Source of the DNA: Rhypophila decipiens
Lineage: Eukaryota > Ascomycota > Sordariomycetes > Sordariales > Naviculisporaceae
Length of the DNA: 64,000 nucleotides
NCBI GenBank assembly: GCA_033297075.1
Contig: MU858045.1
Coordinates: forward strand, 248,001 to 312,000
Direction: 5' to 3'
Part shown: in pieces, positions 43,501-56,199 of the stretch
Layout of the letters: each line of letters starts with the position of its first letter
Position numbering within the stretch: position 1 is the first letter of the stretch
Position numbers and translations under genes: made by a program
The notes under the pieces: generated by a model
The model's input: the letters and a program-made list of their open reading frames with translations, nothing else
Databases searched by the model: none
Told to the model about the DNA's origin: nothing

Positions 43501-44217
43501 TGTCACAGAGGGGTGGCCCTCTGTCGAGTAGTCACCGACCAGTGCCACGTTCGCATTTTTGTGCAAGTTCGGATCGGCGTGGAACTCGCGTGTTACTAGA
43601 TTCTCAACATCACGGGGCGTCGAGCCAAAGACAAAGGTGAGCCCGTTCAGGACGGTATCGACCGAGCCCGCGGCCTCGTGTGCTTGGCGAACAACGAATG
43701 TGAATGTGAAAACGAGCTCATCGTCGCTTGAAAGCTTGAGCAGGAACGCCGGACCAGCGGTAGCACCTGAAGTTTCCGTATCCTAGAAAAAAGACCAAGC
43801 CATGTCAGCAGTCATTCGACTTTGGGGGCGGACCGTGAGGGTTCTCGCATGACTGGGGAGGTCGGAGGAGGGGCACCAACCAGGACGAACTCGATTGGGG
43901 TATTTTCGCCCAGGGGTCTCGATGCCAATACTCTTGTAGCGGGAAATGCATTCGGAACGATATTAACGGCTGAACGTCTTCGCGGATTAGAGATGACGAC
44001 GGAAGAGATAGATACTGTGAATGGAGGCGGGTGTCAGTACTCTGTGTGTGGATATGCTGGCGCGGCACAGCGCAAGCCCAAGTTAATTCGTAGCCAGCGA
44101 GAGGGGTTGCTACCAGAGGACTGGGGACGGGCAAGAAGGAGAAAGAAACATACATCGATTCTGGTCTCTAAGATAGATAGATGCGCCCTCCTCGGGCGTG
44201 CTCGAAACATTGCCCAT
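40555..44217 (-). CDS. BAR-PH-ArfGAP protein, Csx2 type
   Basis: This is an Arf GTPase-activating protein (ACAP/centaurin-beta-like; fission yeast Csx2) linking membrane curvature, phosphoinositide binding and Arf inactivation. Six exons give 1087 aa: 44217-44154, 44014-43881, 43782-43426, 43371-43305, 43244-41909 and 41860-40555. The start is MGNVSSTPEEGASIYLRDQN. An N-terminal module (about 22-207) ends FSFFVANTSYLSHPNSP. The BAR domain follows (about 293-540, PVFRATIKALEQKTG, YYAYVSRYLGQR). The PH domain (about 645-760) begins at HKFWIVLDQGKLSEY after a 48-bp in-frame intron. The ArfGAP finger (about 795-925) has CADCGG, then [20 protein letters not shown] with the Arg finger; the second and third Cys are 17 apart. 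An ORF beginning at 43197 lacks an ATG and is only part of the gene. Confidence 0.9.
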
Positions 44218-47200
44218 CTCGACGGCGCGATAATTGGTGGACCGGGGGCATCAGGGAAACAGGAACAAGAAGGGGAGGATGGCAGTTCGGGGTTCGCAGA
44301 GGACGGAGAATGGAGAGCGCTGGTTGGGGGGTAACAGGGTGGTGGTGCCGTCAACAAAAGCAGTTGCGAATAAAGACTGAAGAAGTCGAATCCACAGTTG
44401 AACTCGAAGTTATGTGAAGTGGAAGCAGGGTCGGGGTTCCTTCCTGCATATGTTTTACGGGAGTGGAACAGAGTAACCCGTAACCTCAATGGAAATGGAG
44501 CAGCAAAGACTGGATGGACAGACACAGTCGGGACGGGAGCGGTTTGGCGGTTTGGCGACAGGCCGTCTCAGCGGCTCTTAGCGGTACGGCGGGGTCGAGC
44601 CCAGGGCGTTGAACGGGGCACTGTGGACGTAATCAGCACCCCTGTAATCTTCATCGGTGTGGCACAGTGGGGTCGCCCGTTGATCCACAGAACTCCTGTT
44701 CAAGCTCAACATTGGAGGATTGACCTCGACCTCACGGGGTCCGTATCCTTATAAGAAGGGCATGCACCTCTCTATGGTCTCTTTTGGGACGTCTGGAGGC
44801 AAAAAAATAAGACCACCATAAAATCCCAAGAGAGATTTAGCTCGCTTTGAAACGTTGGAAGCAGGAACGCCTACCGTTCGGATGTTACGTGTACGAATGT
44901 CACAGTCCCTGGACTCAAGGTCTTGGACTTGGGTAAGACGTTAGGTAACTGAATGAATCCGGCCGGGTAATTGATAATTGGTGAGGAGGATTTTGAATGC
45001 TTAAAACTCAATTATGCCTAGTGGGAGCATATATCGTGCAAGTCGTCACGGGAAGATCTCATCATGTCGGTGATTCTGCCGTAGTACACGTGTACATTGA
45101 AGTTTGTACAATGTATCGGTTACTGCCTGGCCCTACAGAGATGATGACTGCTAGAGGCGAGGTTTGACAACTGCGCCCTGGTCTCAACGGAGTTCAAGAC
45201 GGCACAGCGAGGTCATACGCTAGAAGCTACCGAAAATGAATTCTCGTGATCATTTCAGGTTATTGTCAAGATTGCCTGGTTCGATTATTGTATGCGCAGA
45301 GGAGCCTGGTCCAGGTGGCGGTTGTTGCTCGAGTACCGCCCAAGATCATCCTCACGTGGGAAGATACCAACGTAATTGTAGGAACACCCGGAGAGGGATA
45401 CGGGGTGTTAACAGACTAGGACGGAAGTTCATTTAAACTCATAACCTTACAGACACGACATCTTTGTTCGTGCTATTTTACCTATGAAGGCTTTCAAGAA
45501 GGCAAGGCTGCGAGGTGTTCGTAAGATTTAGAGGCAGTTTGAGCCCCACGTCTCACTTGAGAAAAACAAATGTGGCAGTTATGATGTCACCTGCTTGGTA
45601 CATGTACTCATCTCACATGTCAGATATAACGAGACATCTTTCCTCATGAGACGGTGAGAGTATGAGTGAGAACTGTGATATATGGACAGCTTGCCTATAC
45701 AATGATATAAGCCGTTATCGCCTGCTAATAAACGATTGAAATCAACCATCCTGCAGTCGGCGAAAAAGAGTCGAAAGGGGTCAGAAAAGGCGCCAAATCC
45801 TGCCGCTCCCACTGGCAACGGACTCCACTTGTTCTCCTCCCCTGAAGCTTGAATACGGCTCCGTACAGGGAGTTTGACCTCAGTGCATCGTTGCAGAAAC
45901 GGGGTTGAGATTAATACCGAGCGGCAGTTTGGACTCCTTCTGGACTCTTCCTTTCGCCTCGTATATATTTCTCACCCGTTTTCGCTCTCAAGGACACCCT
46001 CGTATTACAGTTTGCCCACAGCATATGGTTATGGTTGTTGGCCCAAGTCCCAGGAAAGCTTGATTAGGCCATCACGAGATCATTCTTTCCCATCTGTTCA
46101 GCCCTCAGTCAGGAACCCCAAACTGCTTGGCTTTGATTGCCAAACTGGCCCCAAGGATGCTTTGACCATCTGAAATCCAGTGACGTTGATGGGTTCAGTT
46201 TCATCGTTGGTGCGCCGCAGAGCCACATGCCCAGAGACCTGGTACGGGACATTCCTGTACTGCTGCTGCACAGTACGAGATTCGGTCATTTTGGCTGGGG
46301 CCGTTTCGTCCTGTGTTCTTATTTAGAAGCTCCCGAGAGGCGGGACTCGTGATGTTGGGACCAATATTTGAAGCCTTGTGTTTCCGATGGGCGCGTGTTT
46401 CTTGGCCCTTGGGATGATATCTGACCAGACTGTTGGACAGCGCCGACGGATAGTTGCGTTATCAGCTTCACGAGAATGCTCCGTGTTCTTACGTTACACA
46501 TGCATTCTCAGATTATAGATCGGAATAGTGGCGACGGGAGATGACAATGCCGGTCATCTTGGTCTTTTCTTAGGACTTCCGAAGGGGTGGTGTCTTTATC
46601 TGGCGGGAAGGTGGAAGTGGCACAGAAGATGGCTACCCACTGTCCTAGGGTTGCACCCACTATAGCATGGCCGGTCCTGCAGAGTCAGCACTGCAACAAG
46701 GGACCAGATGGACGGCGGCGGGTAATGGAAATAGGACAAGACAGGCATGTTGATGACCTGACGCACAGGCACCTTCTGGCAAGGGGTGAATGACGTTTTG
46801 GGTTTCTGGTAAATTGATTTCTCTCCACCAACAAACATCCATTTGGAATCTCGTCATTCTTGTCTTCTTTTCCTCGTGAGAATACTGTCCCTCGAGTAGT
46901 GACAATACCTCGTACTATTGATGTTCTGTACAGTACAGTACGCAGTGCAATACACGGACCACAAGTTTAAGGCTGTTCTTGGCGGGGTTGACAGCGGGCG
47001 GTTGGAAACACACACGAGCAGCACCTGCATCTGGCGACAGCAGGAGGGGTCCGAGGTCGAACCTGACAATTCCAGGTTGTTCAAACATCAGACCGCCGCA
47101 AGCGCAAACAGGTCGTCACCGCCAGTCGATCGAGTCGGCGTCAGAACCGCGGTCCGAAATCGTCTCCCTCGACCGGCCGGACATAGTTTATATTTCGAGT

Positions 47201-47219
47201 ACTGTCGAACACCGCAACA
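44218..47219. other. Long divergent intergenic region (3.0 kb)
   Basis: This lies between the ArfGAP and Munc13-like genes. No gene, tRNA or clear repeat was recognised. It is unusually long for this window and could carry long leaders, distal regulatory sites or a non-coding transcript, none of which can be shown from sequence alone. Confidence 0.4.
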
Positions 47220-50200
47220 ATGTCGGGGGCACGAGCTCCCAACAACTTGAATCGACGGCTAGGGAGCGTGCAGAGTGTCCAGAGCAGCTCAAGCATGAAG
47301 GATGGCAATCGTCGGAGCCGGGCAGCCTCGAGAGCTCGCCAGGCCCATGTTACATATGACGATGCATACTCGTACGCTCTACGAGTCGCTTTCCTCAATT
47401 ATCTGTTGCAACCTCGCAAGAAACGAAAGGAATACGTCAGTACCCCGAAACCAGCCGTACGAACCCATACTTCGAGTATCGGCGACTTGATGAAGGAGTT
47501 CGTCCCGAGCAATTCCGTACACAACAAGCTTCCGCACAGCTTCCGGAGTTCTCTTGAGAAGCGTATGTCGGCAGTTCTTCAGGGGACTGAGAGATTGGCA
47601 GGGTTCAACGATGCGGTGGTGAAGAGAAGCTTTGCCGAGGCCTACACTGCCTTCACAGCCAGAGACTTTCAAAGGTCGATTGATAAGGACCGGAAAGTCG
47701 AACCGCTCATCCTGATCTTTTACTCGAACGCGAGCAAGGCCCAATCCCGAGGCAAGGCACCAGAGGATCATTCTTGGAGGCCACTTGTCGACAGACATCT
47801 GGCCATGTTTATCAGACTGCTGAGCAATATCCTCCAAGTTCACGGCGGTGAGCAATATCGGGAGCTGATAGGACGGCTGAACACACTGGAGAACAAGCTC
47901 TTGACAAATGACCAGAATCTATCCCTCGACACGGGCCAGGAGGACCATTCATTTGTCGAAGTCGAGGTACCGCTGTCATACGAGATTAAGGACATGCATA
48001 TGGTACAGGTTGTGGCCAAGATATTCGGGCTCACCAACTCCCATGTGCAGGCGGACATCGACTCCAAGGCATCGCATTGGACCGAGGAAGCAGCCTTGAA
48101 AGACTACAAGTCGTACCAGTTCAGACTCTCGGCCAACATGGCAGGTACTTTACGGAGGCAAGACTTCGATGTGGACGACGCCTTTGACGAATGGAGAAAG
48201 CAGGAGATTCCACACCTGGCCCAAATATTTTCAGAAATCCTGAGCGTGCGGCCGGATCTCAAAGGGACGTCAACGGCAGACAAGGCCCTCCCCCCTCGGC
48301 CCCACTCGCTGTACGGCGAGGAGCAGGCGTATGCTGATTTGAGCAAAGTGCTCTCGAGCCCGGATGCCAGCTCTTATGGGTTCGACTCGAGCCTGAGTCT
48401 CGGCTCGCTCTCGCTCGAGGAAAGGTCGAGCATTCGGGGCGTCGACGAGCCAAACTATACCTTCATTCCTTCAGATGCGCGGGCAGTGTACAAGATGATT
48501 CTGCAGTATGCCATGTCGTACGATCAGCTCCATTCCGACCCTTCGTCTCCATATTTTCCGCTGTCCGACATTTCTACCGAGCTTTTGACAGAACTGTCAA
48601 TCCGCTGGCGCATTCCACAATTCGCTCGATACATTACGTTTATCGAGGTTGCGGTTCGCAAATTTCTTGACCAGGAAATAAGTCCAGAGCAACTGGATGT
48701 GTGCTTTGATTATGTCAAGGAGCCCATGCCTAACCCGCCCAAGAAGGCGCCCCCTATCCAGATGTTCAACTCTACTCTGCTCGAGATCGAGCCCAGCCGT
48801 TGGACCATGACTGATTACGCAGGGTACCAGCAAGCGTTGAAGGATCTTCATGACGCTCTGCTGCGAGATCTCTTCACCTTGTTGATGAAGTGTTACGACC
48901 CCAAGCCCCCGTCCATTGGCGTTGTCATGGCGGTGCTCATGAATCACGTTTATAGCGACAGTGCCTTCTCCCAGCGACCAGAGGACGAAGCAGACTTTTC
49001 CCAGCAGCTCGAGAACGGGCTGCGTCAACAGGCGGCCAATGCCTATCAGAAATATCTAGACGCAAACATACCGCAAAACCAGGAAGACTGGGACTTTGGA
49101 CATGTGGTGAAGCTAGGACAGGCTGTCGTTGGGCTCGCGGAAAGGACCAAGAATCGCTATCGTAAGAATCCAGAGATTATGGGAGTAAACCCGTACAAGG
49201 TCCTTGTCCAGACCATGTTTCCAAACTTTGAACAAGACGCGCAAGAGTTCATCACCCGGGTGATAGAGGCAGCCAAGGCTCGTGATGAAGAAATCGAGCT
49301 TCAGGACGGCTTTGATTTGTACAAAGAGTTGGTTGCGATACGCAAGATTCACACCACTTCGCTGCCTGGGCAGCCGTTTGGCTTTCATATTGAAAGCCTT
49401 CTTGAAACCTTTGTATGGCGGTGGATCAAGAATGCCGAGGAAAGGATGACCAGCTTTGTAGAGGAGGCCATCAAGCAAGACCCTTTCAAGGTTCGGACGC
49501 AGCATCCGGAGGATATCCCGACCGATGAAGAGCGCCACAGCGTTTCCATTCTGGACACGTTTACGCTGTTTAATCAGACGGTTGATCAGGTATACAAACT
49601 GGAATGGGACGATGACGTTCACCATGCAAAGTTCATGACGGCGCTCGCTAAAGGATTCGCGGCCGGCATCGGGCGCTACTGCGAGATTGTCGAGCAGCAG
49701 TTTGCCAAAGAAATGGACCGCCAGACAGCCCAGGAGGCAGCCGTGTCCTCCAAGACGGCTCAAGAGAAATGGCTGCAGTACGCCAAGGATGCGTGGAACA
49801 CCAAGGAAAAGATTGAGCCCTTCCAGTTCTATGCCGAGGTATGATGATTCTCGAACACTGGTAATTCATCGTCAAATGCTAACCTTTTATTCCAGTCCTT
49901 TGTGAAGCTCAACAATATCGAGCACGCGATGCAAGCGTTAGACAAGCTGGAGAAGCTCATCAATGTGGACGCCTGTGCCGAGATCCTACGAAAGGCTGAG
50001 GGACCGAAACCGCCGGTTAAGAAACCAGCTCGTTACGTGTTCACCATCAAGATTGTCGAGGCCGAGGACTTGAAAGCGTGCGACCCCGGCGGGTTTAGTG
50101 ACCCCTATGTCGTGCTCTGCGACGAGTACCAGAAGCGCCTGGCAAAAACGAGAATCATCATGCGGAATCTCAACCCACGATGGGACGAGTCGGTCGATAT

Positions 50201-51416
50201 CACCGTATCCGGCGCGCTCAACATCATTGCCACCATATGGGACTATGACACGTTTGGTGATCATGACTTTGTTGGGCGCACGTCGCTGAAGCTCGACCCC
50301 ATCCACTTTAGCGACTATCTTCCCAGAGAGTTTTGGCTCGATCTCGATACCCAGGGCCGCTTGCTTCTCCGTGTGAGCATGGAGGGTGAGCGTGACGATA
50401 TCCAGTTCCACTTTGGAAAGGCGTTTAGGCACTTGAAGAGAACCGAGCGCGATATGGTGCGCAAGATCACCGACAAGCTGACGACGCATATCAACGCCTC
50501 GCTCTCCCACGAGGCACTGCGGAATCTCCTCAGCCGTGGCATCGCTGCCTCGATGGCTAGTCTGTGGAAGAAGCGACAATCCACCATTCCGCCAATCACA
50601 TCCATGGATATTGAGAACGCCCTCCAGCCACTGTTTACTTATTTCAACGAGAACTTTGCCATCATGAAGCAGACGCTTACCGACGCGACAATGGTAGCCG
50701 TCATGACGCGGTTATGGAAAGAAGTCCTCATGGCCATTGAGAATCTGCTCGTTCCCCCGCTGTCAGACAAGCCCTCGAGCCAGAAACCGCTGACCCAGCC
50801 AGAGATGGACGTCGTCTACCGCTGGCTCGAGCTGCTATTTGACTTTTTCAACGCCAAGGACCAGTCGACGGGCGAGGTACTAGGTGTGCCTTCGGACGTG
50901 CTCAAGTCGCCTAAGTGGCACGAGCTCGCCTCGCTCAACTTTTTCTACTTTGAGACGACAGAGAATCTAATTCGTACTTCTGAAAGAATGGCGGCGGCGA
51001 ATGCCCAGCGCGCACAGCAACAGGCGTCTCAGCAGTTACCAGCGGGGAATTCATTTTCTAATAGATTATCTGCTCCCCCGACGTTCGGACCTACCTTTGC
51101 GGCGTTTGGGAGTCTGGGGACGATTAGAAGGGGCAAGAGTATCATGATGAGCAGGAACCTGGGGACGATGAGGAAGGCGAAAGAGGAGAAACGAAAGGAG
51201 GCGCAGGCTGATCCGTCTGATGATATGATATTGAGGATCTTGAGGATGAGGCTCGAGGCGGCGAATTATCTACGGGAGAGGCATCGCCAGAAGGAACGGA
51301 TGGCGGCTGCCCAGGCTGCTGCTATGATTGTGCGGCAGAGTGTTAGTCAGGGGTTTGGTGCGGGGCCTGCGTTTGGGGGGGCTACGTATGGGCGGAATAA
51401 TCTGCCTAGGCGGTGA
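47220..51416 (+). CDS. Munc13-like protein with MHD1, C2 and MHD2 domains
   Basis: This belongs to the fungal UNC13/Munc13-related family (fission yeast Ync13 and Git1). Members act in exocytosis/endocytosis balance or in glucose-cAMP signalling. Exons are 47220-49838 and 49896-51416 (1379 aa). The first ~540 residues include a conserved opening (VTYDDAYSYALRVAFLNYLLQPRKKRKE) and a Ser-rich variable segment. The MHD1-type region lies about 550-720 (DYAGYQQALKDLHDALLRDL, NPYKVLVQTMFPNFE). A C2 domain at about 919-1010 (FTIKIVEAEDLKACDPGG, WDYDTFGDHDFVG) retains Asp residues of the Ca2+ loops. MHD2 follows (about 1080-1220, DIENALQPLFTYFNENFA). The C terminus is basic and Gln/Ala-rich. The single 57-bp intron joins FYAE to SFVKLNNIEHAMQ. 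Confidence 0.9.
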
Positions 51417-52139
51417 TGGATCACTAGAGGTCTGGGATATGGTATGAGTGTTGTGGAGAATGGTGATGGGTATGGTAGATGCAGTTGGACATGACGGATG
51501 ATTGGTTGGTTTTCTTTAGCTTAACGATTATGAGTCGAGGAGGAGGTTTAAGTGCTATGAGTTATGAAGTCAGCAGGCGTATCACTGGTTTACATGGATG
51601 CTTTTTTGGGGATTGTTGTTATTGTTTTGTTATTGTCCTCGTGTTTTGTTACGTTGTGGTTTCGGGCTGTTGGAGGAGAATATTTATAGCAAGCATGGTG
51701 TCCAGGAACCTGGCCTGTCATGGCTGGTGTACTGTGGGAGCTTGAGGATGGTAATGAGTTTGCTTCGACTCAGCGTAGGGAAGCGATATAGATAGCAGCA
51801 GCAGCGGACTGCGTTGTCCTTTTTTACTTGGCGTAGATAGTTGTCTTGTGCCAAGTTTTCTGTTCATTGCATCTGGTTTTCACACTGTGACGATGCATCA
51901 TTTTCGTTGCCTCGATATTATATTACTGTACCATTACTGTAGTGGTTCGGCTGGTCTCAGGAGGTCCCTATGGAAGAAGTAATTCCATCAATCTCCTCGC
52001 CAGATCAGGTAGTCCTCAACTTGGCCTCTTTTTTTTGACCAAAATCCCTTGGTACATGGCACAGCTCAAGCTTTGTGCCCACCGACTATACTCGGTATCA
52101 ATATAGCCAGCCACCAGATGTCAGTGCCAAAGTCTGGAG
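51417..52139. other. Intergenic region between convergent genes
   Basis: This holds the 3' UTRs of the Munc13-like and pseudouridine genes. No gene is supported. Confidence 0.5.
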
Positions 52140-54878
52140 TTATCCTCGGCCCTGGGAAAAAGAAACAGCCTCCCTCAGCGCGCCCCTCAACCCGACCAAC
52201 TCCAGACTAACACTCTCCCGGCTCTTCAGCGTCAACACAGCAGCCTGTTGCGCAACGTCCACCAAATCCTCCACCCGACCACCCATATTCAACCCCGCCA
52301 CCAGCACACCCAAGAAGGTATCCCCAACCCCATTGACACTGACCACCTCCTGCGTCGGAACCCTCTCCACGGCGGGGTACAAGCGCATATAAACACCGCC
52401 TACATCAACATGACTGTGTTCATGAGCTCCGGTGTCTGTCCTACACAGAATAAACTCGGCATGACGTGGGTCCTTGAGCCTTGGATCCTCCCTCTTCATA
52501 AGCTGCGTCAGGAGTGCGCCGTTTGCGCCGAGCTTGGTGATGATGGTGGGTATGTACGGGAGTAAGCTGACGGCTTGGAGTGGGATCCCAGCGTCTGTTA
52601 GTTCTCGCGAGGTTAGGTAGACGAATTTCTCTCGGGCACCGCCGTGGATCCCGAATGCGTCTATTATGCTGAACCAGCTGCCGATATGTCCGGGCATGGT
52701 AGACGTCGAAAAGTACTCGTTTTCTCGCGCGGCCGTGTACATTGCTTCTAGCTCGTGCTGGTTCGGCGTGGCTAGGTCTAGGGTTGCGTGCGGGTAGAGA
52801 CGCAGCCCTGCTGGTGGTATGGCTTTCTTTTTGCTGCTGGGATGGAGAGAAGAAGAAGAAGCCAACAGCGGTGGAAAGAGTCTCTTGCTCTTGGCAGCAG
52901 ATACCGGTTCGAAAATGGTAGTTGCCCCGTGGCGTTTCCCGGATTGGAGGAAAGTAAATATGTCGGCGTCGGAGAAATTCGCATCCACAACGAGGAATTT
53001 CGGCTTGGCGGCGGAGACGGCGCTGTCCCAGTATTTGGGGAACGAATGGGTGGTGAAGATGGCCATGTCGGCCATGGCCACCATTAGATTCTTGTCGGCG
53101 TCGTTGACCGAGACGTATTGGGCTGTTCGGGCCGAGGGGTATTCGTTTCCTAGGGTGCGGATGCACGAGGGGTCTAGGCCTGACAGTTTGATTGCTGATA
53201 GGATTGTTGAGCCGGCTCTGGAAACATTGGGCGTTAGTTCTTTTTTTTCTGCTGGGAGGGAGAGGGAAAGGGGGAAGGGAAAGGACATAATTACATGTCA
53301 TCGCCTACTAGGCTGCATAAACGGACTTGGCCATCTTCGCTGACTCTGTGGGCGGCGAGGGCAACGTTATGGCCTACGCCGCCGATGGACTGGCTGATGG
53401 AGGCTGGGTTGGATGTGTGTAGAGCTGGCGATACTTGTTTCCCGCCGCCTTTGGAGACGCCCCCCGCGTAGTCGCAGCTCAGGTCTAGGGCAACGGATCC
53501 TGCTACGAGTACGTCTGCCGTGTGTGTTTGCTGTCTTGTATCAGTTACGGTGCTTATAAGAGACACAAGGCAGAGGCTAGTTCATGTACATACTTTGTCA
53601 TGTTTAGCGGTCGAGGCTTTTGATTCCTCAGTAACATTTACTTTCAACGCGGGAATGGACGAAGTAGCAGGAGTATGAAATGTATAACTATGACACAGGA
53701 GACTAATCAACACATGATTCGCTCCAACATGCACTGAGAAAGCCAAACAAGGTGGCTTACGAGGACTTGATCTGAGACGACGACGACGTCGACTGTATCA
53801 GCTTGGAGAGTTGGACAGCGACAGTGGCTGCCCGGGCGACATTGGACCGGACAAGAGCCTTGTTAGCAGGCACACTGGCGCCCCCTGTTAGTTCCCGTAT
53901 CCTGTACAGAATATGCGGCGTGTTGAGGGCCCCGGTGAATCCCAATTCCTCCGCTTCACGGACTGCCGTCTCAATGGCAGACTGCATCTGGTCCCGGGGA
54001 ATACCGTCCTCTTCCGGGATGGGGTTAGCAAAGAGCATGCCGCTCTCTATACCCAGCCGTTCCTGGGCATAAATGATAGACGCGGCTTCCTTCTCGGTTT
54101 GAACGACGGCCGGGCTCTTGGTGCCGCTGTCACGCGCCCAAAAGGCCGGGAAATCGATATCCCCCTTTCTGCCGTCCGCAAAGGTCGCCACAAACGCCCC
54201 CTGCGTCTCGAGGTACTCCAGCGTTCGGGGGATGTCCAGGAATCCTTTGCACCCGCTGCTGATGACAGCCACCCGGGTCCTGCCCAGCTCCGTCAGATCG
54301 GCCGAGATGTCCAGGGAGTTTTCTCCCCCGCGATGAACACCGCCCAGCCCGCCGGTACCGAAAACGCGAATACCGGCGAGCCGGGCCAACACCATGGTAC
54401 CCGAGATGGTGGTCCCACCGTGCATCTTGCTCCCGGCCAGGCTTTGACCGACGAGGAAGGCCAGGTCTCGTCTAGAGGCCTTTTTGGCCCCCTCGTGGAT
54501 CATGCGCTCCACCTCGTCGGGGGTCAAGCCAACGGTGGGAACACCATTGAGAATGCCGCAGACTGCGGGGACAGCGCCATTCTTCCTGACAATGTTCTCG
54601 AGGTCCAGGTCGTTGCCTAGCTTGCCGTGTGTGTAGATTGTGGACTCGAGAGCCACGACGGGGGCGTTGGAGGCCACGGCGTCTGCCACCTCGGGTCTGA
54701 TATCAAGGATGCCCGAGAGGACGCCCCAGGATTTGGAGTTTTTGGTGGAATAGTAGTGACGGCCGTGTTTGTGGAGGGTCTGCCGTGTACATCTCGACTG
54801 GGTGACTAGCCTTGCGGCTGAGGGCGAAGAGTATAAAAGTCTCGAGGTAGACGACAATGATCGACCGGCTACTGCCAT
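52140..54878 (-). CDS. Bifunctional pseudouridine-5'-phosphate glycosidase / PfkB-family pseudouridine kinase
   Basis: This is a fused enzyme for pseudouridine breakdown: a PfkB kinase makes pseudouridine 5'-phosphate and a PsuG domain splits it to uracil and ribose 5-phosphate. Exons are 54878-53761, 53687-53594, 53530-53295 and 53217-52140 (841 aa). Residues 1 to about 50 form a mitochondrial-type presequence (MAVAGRSLSSTSRLLYSSPS, RHYYST). PsuG motifs are VVALESTIYTHG, GVPTVGLTPDEVERM, GGTTISGTM, FGTGGLGGVHRG, SSGCKGFLDIPRTLEYLE and ESGMLFANPIPEE. The kinase half has DVLVAGSVALDLSCDY, SIGGVGHNVALAAHR, LATPNQHELEAMY and the anion-hole/catalytic motif VNGVGDTFLGVLVAGL. The frame extends upstream of 54878 but has no earlier ATG there. 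The 94-nt second exon is a linker. Relatives include the fission yeast bifunctional protein C1861.05. Confidence 0.93.
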
Positions 54879-56199
54879 TGTGGGCAGCCGGGTGGATGCC
54901 CTCTGACTGGCCGGTAAGGAGTGAAATTCTTTGCTTTGCTTTGGGGACCAGAGGCCAAGAAATCTCTGAGATTCCAATCGGCTGAAATCTGATATTGAAT
55001 GGTGAGTGTTTGTGATGAAAGATATCTTCTGGATGAAAGGTCCGTTTGAAAGTCACCGCTTCGCAATAAATAGGTCAGTACGGACTACACTGCTACCCAC
55101 CCACGTGATCGTGAACGCTAAAAGAAACACTGCAGTGAATGTTCGTGATCCTAGTTGTCCGATTCTGCCCGGGGTGGTCGATCCTTCGTCGTACAGAGCT
55201 ACTGAATTCAGAGGGCTACTAGCCGCCTCGGGGGAGAGACGTTGTAACTTTGTAAGCTGACCTATCTCGAGAATGGCTGCGGAGGCAGGTAGTATCCTGA
55301 ACTTCAATCACAGCTTCCCGAACCGCCAATCATCAACCGGGAAAAGAATCAAAGGCGGAAAGAACTTCCCCGGGTTGAGCCGCCGCAGTTGCCGACCTTA
55401 TTCGGTGAAGATGATCAAATTGCCGGTGTGTTGTCGCCGGAGCTTCTTGAGGAAGGAAGGAGCTTGGACTCTGACCACCTGCGCTTCGGACATAACGGTC
55501 CTGGGTTAGGGTTAGGGTTAGGAGTTAAATCAAGTCTTGGCACTTGATCACCGACCGGGAATCCCCGCCCATCATTCCCGTCAGGAGGCACCCGAGAACC
55601 TGAAACAGCACTAGAATGCATGAAATTCCTCGACATCAGAAGCGTCACATCCTGCCAGAGAGTCCGATCAATAACATCATGGCAGCCTCTCGGACCCTCC
55701 TGTGTCCAGGCAGCTGATAAGATCTCTCACTGACAAGACGAACTCCTCGGTGCACTTGTATCCCGGAATATCGCCATGTTATAGGGCAAACATCAATACC
55801 AAGTGGCTGGAGCCCGGGACCAAGCAGCTTGCCGTTCCACACCTCATCGCTTCCAGGAAATCCGCTCTTGGTTCTCCAGTCTTGCCCTACCAATTTCGCT
55901 TCAATTTTAGGTCAACGAGCCGCTCATTGTCGTTTGACAATGACAATTCAGATTGCCGACATTATAAGCATGTCTGATCTTCTCCCGTCGTTTCCATGTT
56001 CTTCAACCTCTCCCAATGATGAATTGCTGTTAGTCCTCAAAGTTGAAGGCTAAATATCTCCCGCCTCCCGCGGCATAACTTACACAGTTACACTCGTTTT
56101 ATACTTCTTCTCTTTTCTTTTCTTTCGCTCATTTTTTGTTTACCTTATTCACCAGCCGTGGGATCGTGATACACTGCATGGCAGAAGTCTGAGGCTAAA
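54879..56199. other. Divergent upstream region with interstitial telomeric tract
   Basis: 1.3 kb between the pseudouridine gene and the GPI-type gene. No gene is supported. It contains the TTAGGG tract at 55503-55522 and a C/T-rich leader-like stretch at 56095-56150 before the next start. Confidence 0.5.
55503..55522 (+). repeat. Interstitial telomeric repeat, TTAGGG x3
   Basis: GGGTTAGGGTTAGGGTTAGG is three head-to-tail units of the standard filamentous-fungal telomere repeat, embedded in single-copy sequence. Confidence 0.97.

Noticed and set aside
52140..53288. Independent PfkB kinase gene
   Set aside because: Splice phases join it through a 94-nt exon to the PsuG exon upstream, as in known fungal bifunctional proteins.
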